From the NCBI RefSeq assembly GCF_010093815.1, contig NW_022985559.1, positions 1,191,117-1,255,116 on the forward strand: a DNA stretch of 64,000 nucleotides. Reading direction: 5' to 3'. Source of the DNA: Pseudovirgaria hyperparasitica. Lineage: Eukaryota > Ascomycota > Dothideomycetes > Acrospermales > Acrospermaceae. The notes below the pieces were generated by a model, which made no database searches, was not told where the DNA came from, and saw only the letters and a list, made by a program, of their open reading frames with translations. The position numbers and the translations under genes are program-made. Positions 33,728-45,811 of the stretch are shown piece by piece (positions within the stretch are counted from its first letter, which is position 1; each line of letters opens with the position of its first letter).

Positions 33728-34346
33728 GCTGGGTATACAACTCTATAAAGGTTAGGGGCTGGGCAGGGGATCGAAGGCTCGTGTAAGTTTGTGAGAGGAG
33801 GGTGAGAGAAGGAACGACCTGCGGGCTTTCACAGCCCTAAATACCTCCTTCATCCTCGTCCTCCTCGTCCTCGTCCTCCTCCAAGCCATCAACAACGTCG
33901 TCCTGTCTCACGCCAACAAAGCACCTTCAGACAAAGAAATTACATTGTGAAGAGATACCTACCATCAATCAAGCTGAACAGCGCAAGGATGAGACCGACG
34001 ACACATTCTGAACAACATAATAAAACGGTGGCGTCCCCCAAGGACAAGCCAAAAAAATATGGTTGGTGGTGTATGTACAGTCTGTCGTCTATAATAATGG
34101 CATATGCGAGGAATCGAGTATAGAGTTCCACCAAAGCCAGTTGTATGTATATATGTATGCCATCCGACGTCTGAAGACGTCCCTAACCACTGCGATAGAT
34201 TAAACAAAAGGGATTCAAAGCCGTGGGCTGAATGCTTATAATGCATGGAATGTTTTCTTGATCTCAATGCCTCTCGCTCGCTATGCAAAACCTGATAAAA
34301 ATGTGCTCCCTGATTCGATATTACAGTCATGTCATGTTATTAAGTA
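33728..34346. other. Intergenic between two minus-strand genes
   Basis: Holds the CAF120 3' region and the promoter of the coiled-coil gene. There is a TCCTCGTCCTCCTCG-type CT tract at about 33850-33885. No gene recognised. Confidence 0.55.
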
Positions 34347-37300
34347 TCATCGTCTTCCTTGATTATTGTATCGATTTTGTTGTTGCGCCTGTTGAGCATC
34401 CCAACTAGCACCGTAGGCTTGTGGTAGTATTTGCTGAGAAGCATAAGTGGCAGGACCTCCACCTTGAAACTGCTGTGGCGTTCCGGGACTGCGACCTGGC
34501 GTAGATGGACCGTAGCCATACTGATGATTCTGTTGCGCGTTCGTGAAGTACCCTTGAGACTGATTCTGGTTTGGAAAGCCGTACAATGAGGGAGAGCCGG
34601 ATTTCTGTTGGATTCCTTGACCGTAAGGAGGTATAAACGGCTGTGGAGAGAACGGTTGCTGCTGGACTGGGACACCCATGTTCATCATAGCCGGATTTTG
34701 CTGCATCAGCATGCTCATGTTCCCAAGACTGTTTGCGCGCATATGCTGCTGCATGGCGTGTTGCTGTTGTTGGAGCATCTGTTGTTGCCGTTGCTGTAGA
34801 GCATTCTGAACCAATGTGCCACTGGAGCTCCGACTCTGGAGAATATCGCGTTTTTCCCTTTCGCGAGCCTCAATAGCACCAACCAGTCCAGATGACTTGG
34901 GTCGTTGTAGCTGCTTTGTTTGATCAAGCTCGATCAAAGGTGTGCCAGTGGCGCGAGCTACGTACTCTTGCTCTCGAGCAGATAGCTTAGCCGACTCGGT
35001 GTTGACCAAGCCTTGAGGGTTCAGCATGACAGATGCACCCCGAGAGTGAGGTCGTAATGGCACGCGGTCTGTCGGGTTTCTTTGGTAGCCGGCCGTCAAC
35101 TGAGACCAGTCTCCAGAAACTGCCCGGCCTGTTGGATGGAAACCACCACCATTAAGATTGTTGACTTGACCAGACGCCGGGGAGACCCGAGGCGGAAGAT
35201 GAGGTTGGGAAGCAGCAATCGCTCGTTGTTGAACCCACTCTTCAGCACTGAGACTAGGTTTACTCTGGTGCCCTGCCGGCGAGCCTGCAGGTGACGTGCC
35301 CATCCCTGGCTGCCATATCACGCTGCGCCGCTTGTCCAGTGCAGGGTCGCTGTCATTAGGAGATGGCTGTCCTGGACTACCACCACCAAAATACGACAGA
35401 CGGTTGGCGCTGTCAGGTGTCACAGCACCACCCATAGCACTCAATCGTTCCCTCGATCGTGAGCGTGATCGATCGTGAGCCGACTGCATCATAGTACCGC
35501 TGGTGCCCGGTCGCGACTTGGGTTCAGGTTTCAGGGCGTAGGTTGGCCCGAAATCGATTGTTGGCATGCCCAATTCTGCTTCAGTCTTTGGCTTCGTACC
35601 ATATTCCATGTCTCCCACGATGACAGGCTTTGCTTCTACTTGACCGACAGTTCTCAACACGCCCGTTCTAGGTCTATCGTAGTCCCTGGCTGGAACCGCA
35701 GGTACAGGTTTTCTGATGGTAGACTTCATGCTCGCGTGGTCTGTGCTGGCGTAATCTGTAGATGCTAATGACTGGTTATCGTAATTACTGCTCGAATAGC
35801 TAGGTGCTCTAGCAAGTACCCTTTCGCGCTCTCCGAGGCGATCTAGAGCTTCCGGCTCGATTACATTGCTTCGTAAACTGTTTAGACTTGAGCTTGTTGG
35901 CGCCGAAGGCGCGAGTGCTTCAGCGTTTAGTGGTGACCGACCTGGAACTGGTTTGCGTTGAACGCCCGGATTGTTCAGAGGGCGACTTGGCGCATCCTCG
36001 TAAACCTCCTCCCCGTGCGACACACCAAGAGGATTGGTATTCGCAATATCTTGATACTCCTGTGGAACGCCATGTTCGGGTACTGAAGGCGCAGTAGGCT
36101 CATAGTTGGCCATCGCGGTCGCAGTAGGATCGCTCTGCTCGATGAATGGGGAAGCAGGGATGGTGGGCAGTCTGTTATTTCGCGGCCCTAATTGATCTTG
36201 ATGGAAGGCTCGCTGATCTGGGCGAAGGCGACCGCTCCGATCCGAGTCGCCACTGCGACGACCTTCCCTAGCTTCGAGGCTTGACTTCCATGCTGCTGCC
36301 GCTCCAGCCGTCGAGTAGTTTGACGAAGGAGCATTGCTAGCATCTGCCATTTGCTGCAGTGTTGCAGAATCGACATTCGATGTTGCACGGCGCAATTCCG
36401 GGGAGGTATGCGGCATTGGCGTTGGTTTCTCAGTGGGCTTGTGCGTCATTGCGGGCGGAATGGCCACATGGGTCGGAGGAGGGGTACCCATGGCGACAGC
36501 CTCCAGCTCTGGTGGAACGACAGGCCTTGCGACGCCTTCATCGCCTGTTTCATAACCGTCGGGCAGTGACGCTTGGCTACCGCCTTGACCAAGATATCTA
36601 GGCGGGGACGGATTCTCGTATGAGGTGCGACCATTCATGTCATACCTCTTTGCTTGGTACTGACTTTCCGAAATCGAACGCTGATGTTTAGGTCCGGCGA
36701 AGCTGATGGGCGGAGCAGAATCGGTTCTCCTAGGAGGTGCGGCAATATATTCTTCACGGGAAGGCGAACTTCGGCGAGTGCTTGGCTGAGACAACGCGGT
36801 ACCGTTCTCGTTGAAACGCACTCCGGCGCCTCTGCCAGACAGAGTGTTTCGCCGGTTCGTCGTTGAGCTCTGCTCACGCGACGGTCCCGAAGTCATCCGG
36901 GTAGAAGTCAATTCCTTCATTTGCTTCCTCCACTGGCGTTCATTCCACGTCTTCGAGCCGTCTTTGAGAATCAAGCTTGCGACATCCCATAGTTCTAGGT
37001 AGCCATATCTGCGATCTTTTGGCATGCCAAACATCAATCCTCGAGTATCGAGAGGCTCGGCCACCAAACGATTAGGACGGCCATACAGGGCAAACGTGTC
37101 GAAGACCGGGAAGAGGAAGCGCATCATGATCTCGAAACCGGATACAGCAGGATGAGATTCGGGCATGACAAAGACGAAGCCTTCGGTTGTAGACTCTGGC
37201 TTGGAGTGAATCGTGATCTGACCTTCAATCTTGACCAAGGTAGATTGGTCGATGAGAGGCTTAGACTGCGGATATATGGCGTATGCTGAATATGCTTCGG

Positions 37301-38652
37301 TGATGGTGGCGATCGGCCGAGTCCTTTTTGTAACCTTCTTGGTTTCGTAAAACCTGATGTCGCCCTTTAACACAGGCTGTGACTTATCATATGCGCCGCG
37401 CTTCTTCATGGTCTTTTGCAACTTTGCGTACTCTTTCTCGTCTGGAGGATTGACAACACACCAGCAACGGCGCCATGGAGTACCAGCTCCAAACCGCACC
37501 CTTGCCCAATCTTCGTGTTTCATTCTTGTGCGCTCCATGATGTCGCGAATGTTGTTCAACGTCTTGCCCTTGCCAGCAATCAAAGAACCGGTATAGGCCT
37601 CTTGGAGGGCTGTGTGTTCGTACATGGCCAGGCGAATGCCAGAAGTCCATTGAGTCAAGGAGTTGAGAGAGTTGAAGTGTAGGAGATATCTGTTGTTCGC
37701 AGCTGTGGAAACACTCAGGACGTTCTGCAGAGTCTGGCCTGTCGTACTAGACCCAGTCATGGGTAACGAAGGAATCTGTATATATTAGCACGAGCCCTGT
37801 GTAGATGAAGCAGTTGCCAAACCATCTTGATTGAAGCATCAGCCAAATTGATAAAGGTCGGAATGACTTCGCCATCTGCACCGGCAACATCGAGCTGAGC
37901 AGCATCCCAAAGAGACACCACAGTGCCAGAAAGCTGGGCAAACACTTCAGACCATTCTCTGTTTGGGCTCGGGCGTCCTCCTAGCAGCTTGTCAGCTTCG
38001 GGTGTCTTCGATTTGTAGAAGCTGTGAGTGAACTCTTACTTGTGTCCAGATCGTGCAGCATCAGAAAGTAGCCCTCTTGATATAGTTTGTTCGAATGGCT
38101 GTTCAAGTATGTAAAGATGGGCATCAGCTCGGGTAGAGTATCTTTTTCGAGCGCCATGACTGGAGGATGATAGGTCTGGATCATGGACAGCGGACGCGAA
38201 GACCGCCTCTGCGAGATATCGTCTGTATAAGACTCGGAGCGAGAAGGACGGTGACGAGGAGAGGAGCGAGGGCTGAGCGGAGGAGAGGTAGAAGCAGCTT
38301 CGGGGAAGAGAGCGTCAACATCAGCATTAGTTGTGGAAGGCGCGACCTTCTGGGGCGAGGAGGAGGAAGATGGGGAAGGAGCGTCGTCAGCAGGTGAAGT
38401 AGCAACGTTGGTGGAGGGAGGTAAACGCGGTCCACCCCATTGGGAGATGAAGGAGAGCACTGCAGTGTCCGCCCAGTTAGCTTATATGGCCCAAAGTTGC
38501 ACGAGCTGCTGCTGTTGTCCACCCAGGTGAGCATAGTCCGGGGACACTGACACCCACCCGTCACAACGCGGAGCAGTGTAGAGTAGAGTAGAGCAGCAGA
38601 GACGCGAGGATCGACGGGGTTGCACGTTACCTCTGGCACGCCCGGGAGCCAT
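34347..38652 (-). CDS. CAF120: CAF120-like PH-domain protein, CCR4-NOT associated (1342 aa)
   Basis: Four exons: 38652-38631 (22 nt), 38459-38040, 37980-37823 and 37775-34347; phases agree at each join. The 22-nt first exon gives MAPGRAR, then VLSFISQWGGPRLPPSTN. Residues ~110-400 are the conserved core: LPIFTY-type helix (TLPELMPIFTYLNSHSNKLY), EGYFLMLHDLDTRGRPS, WSEVFAQLSGTVVSLWDAAQ, TFINLADASIKM, NRYLLHFNSLNSLTQWTSGI, and a pleckstrin-homology-like domain with ARVRFGAGTPWRRCWCVVNP. The rest is a long disordered tail rich in Pro, Ser and Gln, ending in poly-Gln/Asn (RQQQMLQQQQHAMQQHMRAN). This fits fungal CAF120, an accessory factor of the CCR4-NOT complex that controls transcription and mRNA deadenylation. 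The frame that opens at 38460 starts with GTG and is internal; the ATG at 38652 is the true start in my model. Confidence 0.88.
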
Positions 38653-41600
38653 GTTTGGGCGAGTTGGAAGCCTGGAAACCGGGGGAGAGGGAGTAGGTAA
38701 TGCACAAGGCTACACGAGATTGGGAGTGACGGAGTTTCAGCGATAGGCGAATGAGAAGAAGAAAAAGGGGACAACGTGATCACGTATCACGTAGGGCTCG
38801 GTAGCTATGTATAGTATAGGTGGATGCAGCTGGAATCAGGGCTCCAGGCTTGCTGCTTCTATACCGACACCGACACCGACCAAAGACCAGATGGATTATG
38901 TATGACGGAGGAGCTGCAACCAGGATCAGCCAGGCCGGACAGGCGGATGGCGCGGAACGAGCAGTAGTCGGACGGGGCTCACAAAAGACCAAAAGACCAA
39001 AAGACTGCTGGAGAGGAGGGAGGATGTGTGGGTAGTGTTCGATTGGCAAGCAAAGAAAGAAGAAAAGGATTGGTTGCTTGATTGATTGGGAGGGAGGATG
39101 AGTTTGCCAGCCAGCGTGCGTCGTGACGGACAATTGACACGAGACGCGAGAAGACAAAAGGCGTGTGTGTGTGGGTGGGTGCGACAGAAGCAAAAAGGGA
39201 AAAAAAGGATATAGAGGTCTTATTGTATTTATTGGTCCAGTAAGTAGCAGTAGCAAGTAGCATCATTACATATTGAACGAGCGAGAGAGAGACTTTGCCC
39301 AGTTGGGCGGTGGTTCGGTCTTTTTAACGCGCGGCGAGAATGAGAATGGGTTAACAATTCACAGGTCAACAGTATCAGGGCGGGTCTCTTTTAACGGTTC
39401 CCTACCGGCTTCAGTGCTTTCGACTACAATTATACTAACTACACTAGGCATGTCCGGCCTAGCTGCAAGTCGACGCCAATACATGGTGGTGATCATGACG
39501 ACGCGCATACACACACGGACGTGACTCGAGGACATGATTACATACAGTCCATGCTTCGCTTCTTTGACTGAGCCGCCGCTGGACAATGGACAGACAAGTG
39601 AAAGTGAAACAGATCTCGTGCTGCCATGACGCCTCTCAAACAAAAAGTATCAACTGCGCCCTCCTCTCTCCTTTGTCAGTCTGTACATATATCCATGGAC
39701 AGACAAACCTAAGTGGTCACCGTCCAGCCAAGCAGACAAAAGCCTCGGCGGCTGGCGGTGCTCACTTGCTGACGACTAATATCGAATGGATGGAGAGAAA
39801 GGGACCAACAACAAAAGATCTAGGTGGGACTGGCAACAATTAATTACTGGGTCGCTGGAACTGCTGGGAGAGGAACTGGCTGGAGATGCGAGGGCATGGA
39901 TGGCATTGACGCCGCTCCATCGCATCCGGCACACACGCACACACACACACACAGCTGATGCTGCCACCCAATAATCAAAAAGTATGAATACGTCGTATCC
40001 GCTCGCTGCTTTGCGTATATTCTCACATAATCGCCATCCTCTCTTGACAACCAACTCGCGACTCATTCATCGTCTTACGCGCCAGGATGGATGCTTGCCA
40101 GTCGCCACGCGCTCTCTCTCTCTCTCAATGGAAGAAGACACAGACATTCATTACTCAAGCAGCGCCTCTTCATCATCATCATCATTCATCATCATCACAA
40201 ACCTACCACTACTACTACTCCGCCTCCTCCAGGACTCCCAGTCCATTTCTGCCCAGACTCTCGAATGTATGTATGTACGTACACAGTACAGCAGCTCTCA
40301 GGCGCAGGTTCTAGTTAGCAGACATGTCCCACGTGTTGCACCACCACCTCTCTCCCATCATCCCAGCCAAGCCCAGCATGCGTGAGACCCTTTTCCCCGG
40401 GTGTTACCTTGTACCCTCGTACCCTACCTACCTATCTACCCCAGCACAAGCAAGTAGGGCCGGTCCCCTCACCTAAGAATGCCTTTCAGACTATCAGGCT
40501 TTCAGCAGGTAATCAAGTGATTATTAGGTCCAGCGTCAGTCTCGCCAGAAAGAAATGATTGCATCGCACCGGGGCGGGCAACTAAACGATCGCAATCGTC
40601 ATCGTCATCGTGACAGCCACGCAAATCTTACTCGTACTCAAAAAGCCACAGCCAGCGCCATTCGTTTACCGCCAGCCACTATCTCGTCTTTTCTTCCACG
40701 CGCTACCGCAGCACGGCCTGAGCCGCTTCCGTCCACTACTGTCCCGATGTGGAATGGGCGGTGCACGTGATGAGGCTCGGTTGAAGAATGGATCGTAGCT
40801 GGGCCGTCTGGGCAATAAATAATTAATGTATAGGTTAGCCGTTCTTGTTCCATCGTCATCGTCATCATCACCATCATCAAATCTTCCATGCGACGATCTG
40901 GAGACTTGATATTGCAATTTCGATTCTTGTCCACCATCGTCACGGCACTGGAGGTATCACATACCCGGCGTGTGGAATGCTGAACAGGCATACCCGTCAC
41001 TGGCTGCTGCCACCGTGGACGAGTATGACAATGATCCAGTCCGTCACCTTGCCAAGAAGCCGTCAAGTAGAGGCATAATCCACGTAGAGCACGACGAGAT
41101 GGGTCAGAGTAGATAACATCGTCCTCCACAACATCAAAAACACACAAATCCCATCTAAGTACACAAGATAACATTCTAAAAGTCCATGCGCCCAACACCG
41201 TCTTCTTGTAACACACTCGTCACAACCATCACCATCACACCTCAGGCATACATCACACTTACCACCACCACCACCACCACCACCACCACCACAACCCACT
41301 ACTACACATCACCATCATCACCATCATCACCATCATCACCATCATCACCATCATCACCATCATCACCACCAGCACACCCACCACCCCATCATTTGTCCCG
41401 CTTATACTCGTCCACAAACGTCCAGCCCTACAGCGGAACACCCCGGCAAACACACACAACATACACACGCCAGACACGCGTCATGACATAAGCATGGCTA
41501 CAATCTGGTGCGGGGCCCATACGTCCACTTACTATCTGATCCACGAGAGCGGACGTGTTAGTAGTGGTGGTGGTGGTGAGAAAGTGTTATATAGTTCTTG

Positions 41601-42244
41601 GATTCTATTTGAGGCCTTGGGGGTCTGCTGGGTATGTTTGCTGGGTATGTATATATGTGTGACTGCCCATGCATCTCGGTCTATCCATACCGTGCACTAA
41701 TTACCGTCATGCCTTCCCAAAGCAGATCTACAAACCACATATTAAAACAGGCAGTCACACATCCAACCAGCCAGGCAAGCACGACCCAGACACCTACCCA
41801 ATCCTCCTCCTCCATCACCACCATTCACAACACCCTTATTACCTAATACCCCAACGCACCTACCCGTCCATCCATCCCACGCCTTCCCAATACTATAACT
41901 AGTCCTATATAAAACTATCCCCATACATCCTCCTTTCGCACATCTGCATGAATTCCTCGGAAGAAAGACTACGGTCTGCATGCCAGAATTGGCAATGTGT
42001 ACATAAGCTACAATAGCCAATGCATGCTGTGTGTGTGTGTGTGTCTCTCTCTTACAAGCAGATTCGCAGATGGGCGTTTGAGACACGTTCAACTCACGGA
42101 ATGGTGGTGGTGGTTTTTCTTAGTGATGATGATGTATAGCGATGGATTGTAATGGTGATGACGGTGATAATAATGTCCATCAAACATATTATATCCAAGC
42201 ATCCCCATCTCCATCCTATCCATCCATCTACACCCCCCTACCCC
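38653..42244. other. Long gene-free, microsatellite-rich region
   Basis: About 3.6 kb with no coding region I can support. Open frames are short, overlap in several frames and are rich in His, Ser or Thr from simple repeats. It contains CA/TG tracts (about 39938-39953 and 42030-42047), CATCAT tracts near 40170-40200 and 40855-40880, a CCA tract at 41261-41291 and a CATCAC array at 41308-41366. It includes the CAF120 promoter at its left edge and the 3' side of the pirin gene at its right edge. Confidence 0.6.
41261..41366. repeat. Compound microsatellite (CCA)n then (CATCAC)n
   Basis: About ten ACC/CCA trinucleotides followed after a short gap by about ten CATCAC hexamers. On the plus strand it would read Thr/Ser-Pro, on the minus strand Trp or Met-Val runs, so open frames here are artefacts of the repeat. 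Confidence 0.95.
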
Positions 42245-43279
42245 CTACCGCCCCATCATCGCCCTCCCAATCTCACTCCGCCACCCCTCCGCCCGCTCAA
42301 ACCCATTCGAACACGTCGAGTAGTCCCTCAAAGCCTGATACACCTCCTCCCGACTGCCCAGCACAAACGGGCCATACTGAACCACCTCCTGGTCGAGCGG
42401 CACGCCCGCGACAAGAATGAAATGCCCCGTCTCCGCCGCATCACCCGGCACCTCCGCAAGCACCGTGTCGCCGCGCTGCTCAAACACGACGTTATGGTGC
42501 TGCGGCACCGTCTGCTGCCCACCGCCCTGTCCATCCCCTCCCGCGCCACCAAACACCGTCGTCCCCGCAATCGTATACGCAAACGCATTCCACCCCACCG
42601 GCAACGCCTGCACGATCCTCCCGCCCGGCCGAATCCTCACATCCAACAGCCAAACCGGCGTATACGCCAACTCCCTCACCGAATCCACGCCATGCGACCG
42701 GCCCGAAATCACCCTTACCTCCACCCTCCCCGCATCAACCACCACCCGCGGAATCTCCCCTGCGCGCAGGTCCCGATACCGCGGCTCGCACATCTTCAAC
42801 CGCCGCGGCAGGTCAACCCACAGCTGCAAGCCCACATTCACATTCACATTCGCACTGCCGCTGCCAATACCATCCGCACTCTCCGTCTGCCGCGGCATCT
42901 CCGCATGCACAACCCCCCTCCCCGCCGTCATAAACTGCAAATCGCCCGTCTCGATAGTACCCCTATTCCCCGCAAAATCCTCGTGGTCGACGGCGCCAGC
43001 GAGCAGATACGTGATCGTCTCCTGGCCGCGGTGCGGGTGGTCGGGGAAGCCGGCGCCCGGGGAGATGGAGAAGTGGTCGAGCATGAGGAAGGGGGAGAGG
43101 CGGCGGAGCTTAGGCGAGCCGATGGAGCGGCGGACGCGGGCGCCGGCGCCTTCGGATTGTTCGGTTGCGAGGAAGGAGAGGGCGATTTTGCGGGGGGTGG
43201 TTTCGTGGGGGGGGTTGGTGAGGGAGGGGGAGGCGGGGGGGATGGTGGGGAGGTTGGGGAAGGGGGGTGGTGGGCTCAT
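42245..43279 (-). CDS. Pirin family protein (344 aa)
   Basis: Single exon from the ATG at 43279. It is a two-domain cupin of the pirin family: SPFLMLDHFSISPGAGFPDH, then PHRGQETITYLLAGAVDHED and GRGVVHAEMP. The metal ligands of human pirin (two His of HPH, then His and Glu of HAE) align with His81, His83, His125 and Glu127, so iron binding is likely kept. The second cupin domain carries HNVVFEQRGDTVLAEVPGDA and ends with FVLGSREEVYQALRDYSTCS. Some pirins act as quercetinases, others as nuclear co-regulators; the sequence does not decide. An in-frame extension upstream of ATG 43279 meets a stop 111 nt before it, so the start could shift only slightly. The gene is strongly GC-rich, so the opposite strand shows long shadow frames. 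Confidence 0.92.
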   Translation of the reverse strand: MSPPPPFPNLPTIPPASPSLTNPPHETTPRKIALSFLATEQSEGAGARVRRSIGSPKLRRLSPFLMLDHFSISPGAGFPDHPHRGQETITYLLAGAVDHEDFAGNRGTIETGDLQFMTAGRGVVHAEMPRQTESADGIGSGSANVNVNVGLQLWVDLPRRLKMCEPRYRDLRAGEIPRVVVDAGRVEVRVISGRSHGVDSVRELAYTPVWLLDVRIRPGGRIVQALPVGWNAFAYTIAGTTVFGGAGGDGQGGGQQTVPQHHNVVFEQRGDTVLAEVPGDAAETGHFILVAGVPLDQEVVQYGPFVLGSREEVYQALRDYSTCSNGFERAEGWRSEIGRAMMGR

Positions 43280-43849
43280 GGTTGAGGAGGTGGATTGATG
43301 GGTTGTGGGCTTTGGGATTGGGTGCTTTGAGGGCTGGGGTTTGGTTGGTGAGGAGTGGGCGTAGTCTGTGGGTTATTGTAGAGGCCGTGGTGATGTCTGG
43401 TATGGGTAGCTTTGCTTGGTAGAGATCGAGCGAGCTGCGATGATGATGACTGTTGAAAATGCAGAAACGAGAAGCCTCATCCGGGCAATGGTGGGTACTC
43501 ATAGATGGGCGTTGAAGAACGAGAAGATGGTGGAAGCTTCATGGTTTGATGCCAAAGGGTTTGAAAGACGTTATCAATGATACTTGCCGGCGCCGGAGTG
43601 TGGAGACGAGGCTAGTTCAGCGATGACAATTGCTGATCAATAGGTTTGGAGGGGAAATGGAGATGCATTTGCTGCCTTGATGCCTGGTTAGTCAGACACA
43701 AGAACGTTCCGACTGTGGCGCAGATCATTCCCGTGAAAAAGCCTTCATTCGTCTTTGTTATATGCTATCATACTTCTCAGACTGACACCCATCATCCCCA
43801 TATGCGCCGCCCAGCCGGGAATACGTGACCTACTCCACCAATCCCACCA
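43280..43849. other. Intergenic between pirin and the small membrane protein
   Basis: Pirin promoter side. A frame beginning at an ATG at about 43489 (minus), encoding a hydrophobic MRLLVSAFSTVIIIAARS start, runs into a stop just before the pirin frame; I see no convincing donor that would splice it onto pirin. Confidence 0.5.
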
Positions 43850-44107
43850 TCAGCAGTCGCCTCTGTCGTAGCAATCCCGATTCCGCACAGCCCTGACAAC
43901 AAACACAATAACTACTGCAGCGCAACCCCCGATGACGACAAAGCAGCAGAGCAAAGCAATCGCAACCTTCCAGGGACTCCAGTCTCGTAACTTTGGTGTG
44001 ATTTGATAGAAGCGGCCAGAGCCCTTTTCGGCCGGAATAAACACTGGTCCGGTATATGTCGGTGGGATTTGATTCTCGTTCTGCATCGTGTTGACTCGTC
44101 TCGGCAT
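43850..44107 (-). CDS. Small single-pass membrane protein (85 aa)
   Basis: ATG at 44107 followed by an 85-codon frame. Residues 1-45 are polar with Pro and Tyr (IPPTYTGPVFIPAEKGSGRF). A tryptophan-containing basic patch (LRDWSPWK) leads into a clear membrane segment (VAIALLCCFVVIGGCAAVVI then VFVV, ~48-72), then a basic end RAVRNRDCYDRGDC. The basic residues after the segment favour a cytosolic C-terminus. No signal peptide, no known family. The single, well-formed membrane helix in a small frame is the main evidence. Confidence 0.45.
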   Translation of the reverse strand: MPRRVNTMQNENQIPPTYTGPVFIPAEKGSGRFYQITPKLRDWSPWKVAIALLCCFVVIGGCAAVVIVFVVRAVRNRDCYDRGDC

Positions 44108-44737
44108 GTCTGGTAACGTGTATGGGCGGTTGAAAGATCGGAGACCTCTTCAAGATAGTTGTCAATACGATTTTATGGGTGACGTTTCTGTCGTGTTGTA
44201 TCCGAAGTCGTGTTATGCGGAGGTTGGGTAGTGTAATGGTATAGCGAACAGCTCAAAATCAACACAAAGCGTCCCAGATGTAACGGCAGAAACTTTGTGA
44301 GGCAGTCTACCAAGGGCGGCTTTACATATCATACCAACATCAAAGAGTGCAAGCTACAAGGCTCTGGCCCCCACTCACTGTTGAAAGGTCAGTGGTGCTC
44401 CGCTATTGGCTTGCGAGGCGCAGCAGCTTTGTTTTGGGGGCCTTTCTCTTAAAGCATGAACTTGAATGAATCTGCAGAGGTCCGAGCGTAAGCTTGCGCC
44501 TGATCAGATCTTCATGAATGATACAAAGAGGAAAGCATTCCATTCCTGCGAGTGGACTCTCAAATGGTAGATGAAGAACCAACTTACGAGTATGCAGCAT
44601 ACTACGTGGGGATAGCGCCTTCGCAGACGAAGATATAATTTTTGTCTTCTTATAACATCAGGTTGCGCGCCCACACTGGCAAACCTTCTTCATCTTGAAT
44701 GCATCGCCAATAACTGCCAGTGCCACGATACTCAAAA
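44108..44737. other. Intergenic, nothing recognised
   Basis: 630 bp between two minus-strand genes. A GGTAGTGTAATGGTATAG stretch at ~44227-44244 resembles a tRNA A box, but no matching B box or cloverleaf follows. Confidence 0.5.
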
Positions 44738-45526
44738 TCAGTAGTCAAGCTCGATCTTGCTCTCAGTCGTCTGGTCAAGCTCACGGGCGATGCGACGTGG
44801 TGTTGGTTCGGCCCTGTCCAACGCCCTCTGCGCCTTCTCCTCTGTCTCAGCTTCCCTGCGATGCTTGTGCCGCTGCCTCGCCTGCTTGCGCTTCAGCCTT
44901 TTCGAGACTGTCTTCTGAAAGATGTTCGTTGATCGCTGACCATCGGCATCGCGACCATACGAGGAGGGCGTCGAGATCGGGGTCACTGCAGCCGCACCGG
45001 CCGAGATATCTTCATCACTGTTTTCCAATTGATTGTCTGTCCTCGTCTCTGTCTGAAGGCTTGTTTCTTGCTCAGCATCGAGCTGATCCGTCGTCTCACG
45101 TGACTCTGCACTTGGAATGGAATCATGATGAGACGAAGCCGCATCCTTGTGCTTAGCAACGAGCATTTCGGCCGCCTTGCGTTTCTGCTCTACACGGTTC
45201 GCATTCCGCCTTTTGTTCCGCTCGTAGTTCTTTTGCCTCTTGGCAAGGATCTGCTTGACTTCTGAGCTTCTGAAAATGGCGATTTGTTCATCTGTGAGTG
45301 TGCGTTTCACGCCGTCGTCGTAATAGCCCAGTCCATCGTCGTCGTCATCATAGCGGTATTCATCATTCCATTGCTCGTAGAAGAATGATTCCGGCAGAGA
45401 TGCCGATGGGAAATGCACGAGTCCAAACTGCCTGAGATCGTCCTGCCAAATCTTAGCAAGTCAACCTACCTGGAGCTGCAGTCGACGTACTTCAGTCACC
45501 GTGGGAATATTGAACGTAAGGGACAT
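44738..45526 (-). CDS. DUF3807 family protein (253 aa)
   Basis: Two exons: 45526-45470 and 45442-44738; the intron between is only 27 nt by my model (GTAGGT...CAG), which is shorter than usual and is the weak point. Joined, the N-terminus reads MSLTFNIPTVTEVRRLQLQ then DDLRQFGLVHFPSASLPESF. It matches the fungal DUF3807 pattern: FYEQWNDEYRYDDDDDGLGY, DGVKRTLTDEQIAIFRSSEV, then a long basic helix (ILAKRQKNYERNKRRNANRV). The C-terminal third is disordered and ends with another basic segment (KRLKRKQARQRHKHRREAET). The charge pattern suggests a nuclear or nucleolar protein; the function of the family is unknown. If the 27-nt stretch is not an intron, the frame still stays open across it (27 is a multiple of 3) unless it holds a stop: it reads through TGA, so it must be removed. 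Confidence 0.78.
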
Positions 45527-45811
45527 GGCGGAGATATAGACCTAAATCACCTCCGCTGCCCTCCTAACGCTCTATTCTCAGGATGTTTCGAATACTGTAA
45601 TTATGGCGTGGTTGGTTCTAAGAAAGGAAAGGCGACGAATCGACGCACATAACAAGCGCCTACACCAAAAGAAACGCGTTTTAGTCCGTAACGGGTTAGC
45701 GCGTAACCTCAAGTGCCGCGTGGGTCAGTCCATGATGACGTCGGACGTTCCACCTCACGACTCCAGCCTGGAAGCATCAATGCAAAACACAGAAGACAAC
45801 CCGCTGTAGCC

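Noticed and set aside
39985-40385. 133-codon frame with Ser/His runs
   Set aside because: Runs come from CATCAT microsatellites; neighbouring frames are open over the same stretch; no domain.
42152-43298. Long plus-strand frames of 377 and 293 codons opposite the pirin gene
   Set aside because: They are shadows of the GC-rich pirin coding strand, with Arg/His/Pro-biased nonsense composition.
43380-43500. N-terminal hydrophobic extension to pirin
   Set aside because: Meets an in-frame stop before the pirin ATG and no credible donor lies upstream to bypass it.
44227-44300. tRNA-like A box (GGTAGTGTAATGG)
   Set aside because: No B box (GGTTCGANNCC), no acceptor-stem pairing and no cloverleaf within 80 nt.
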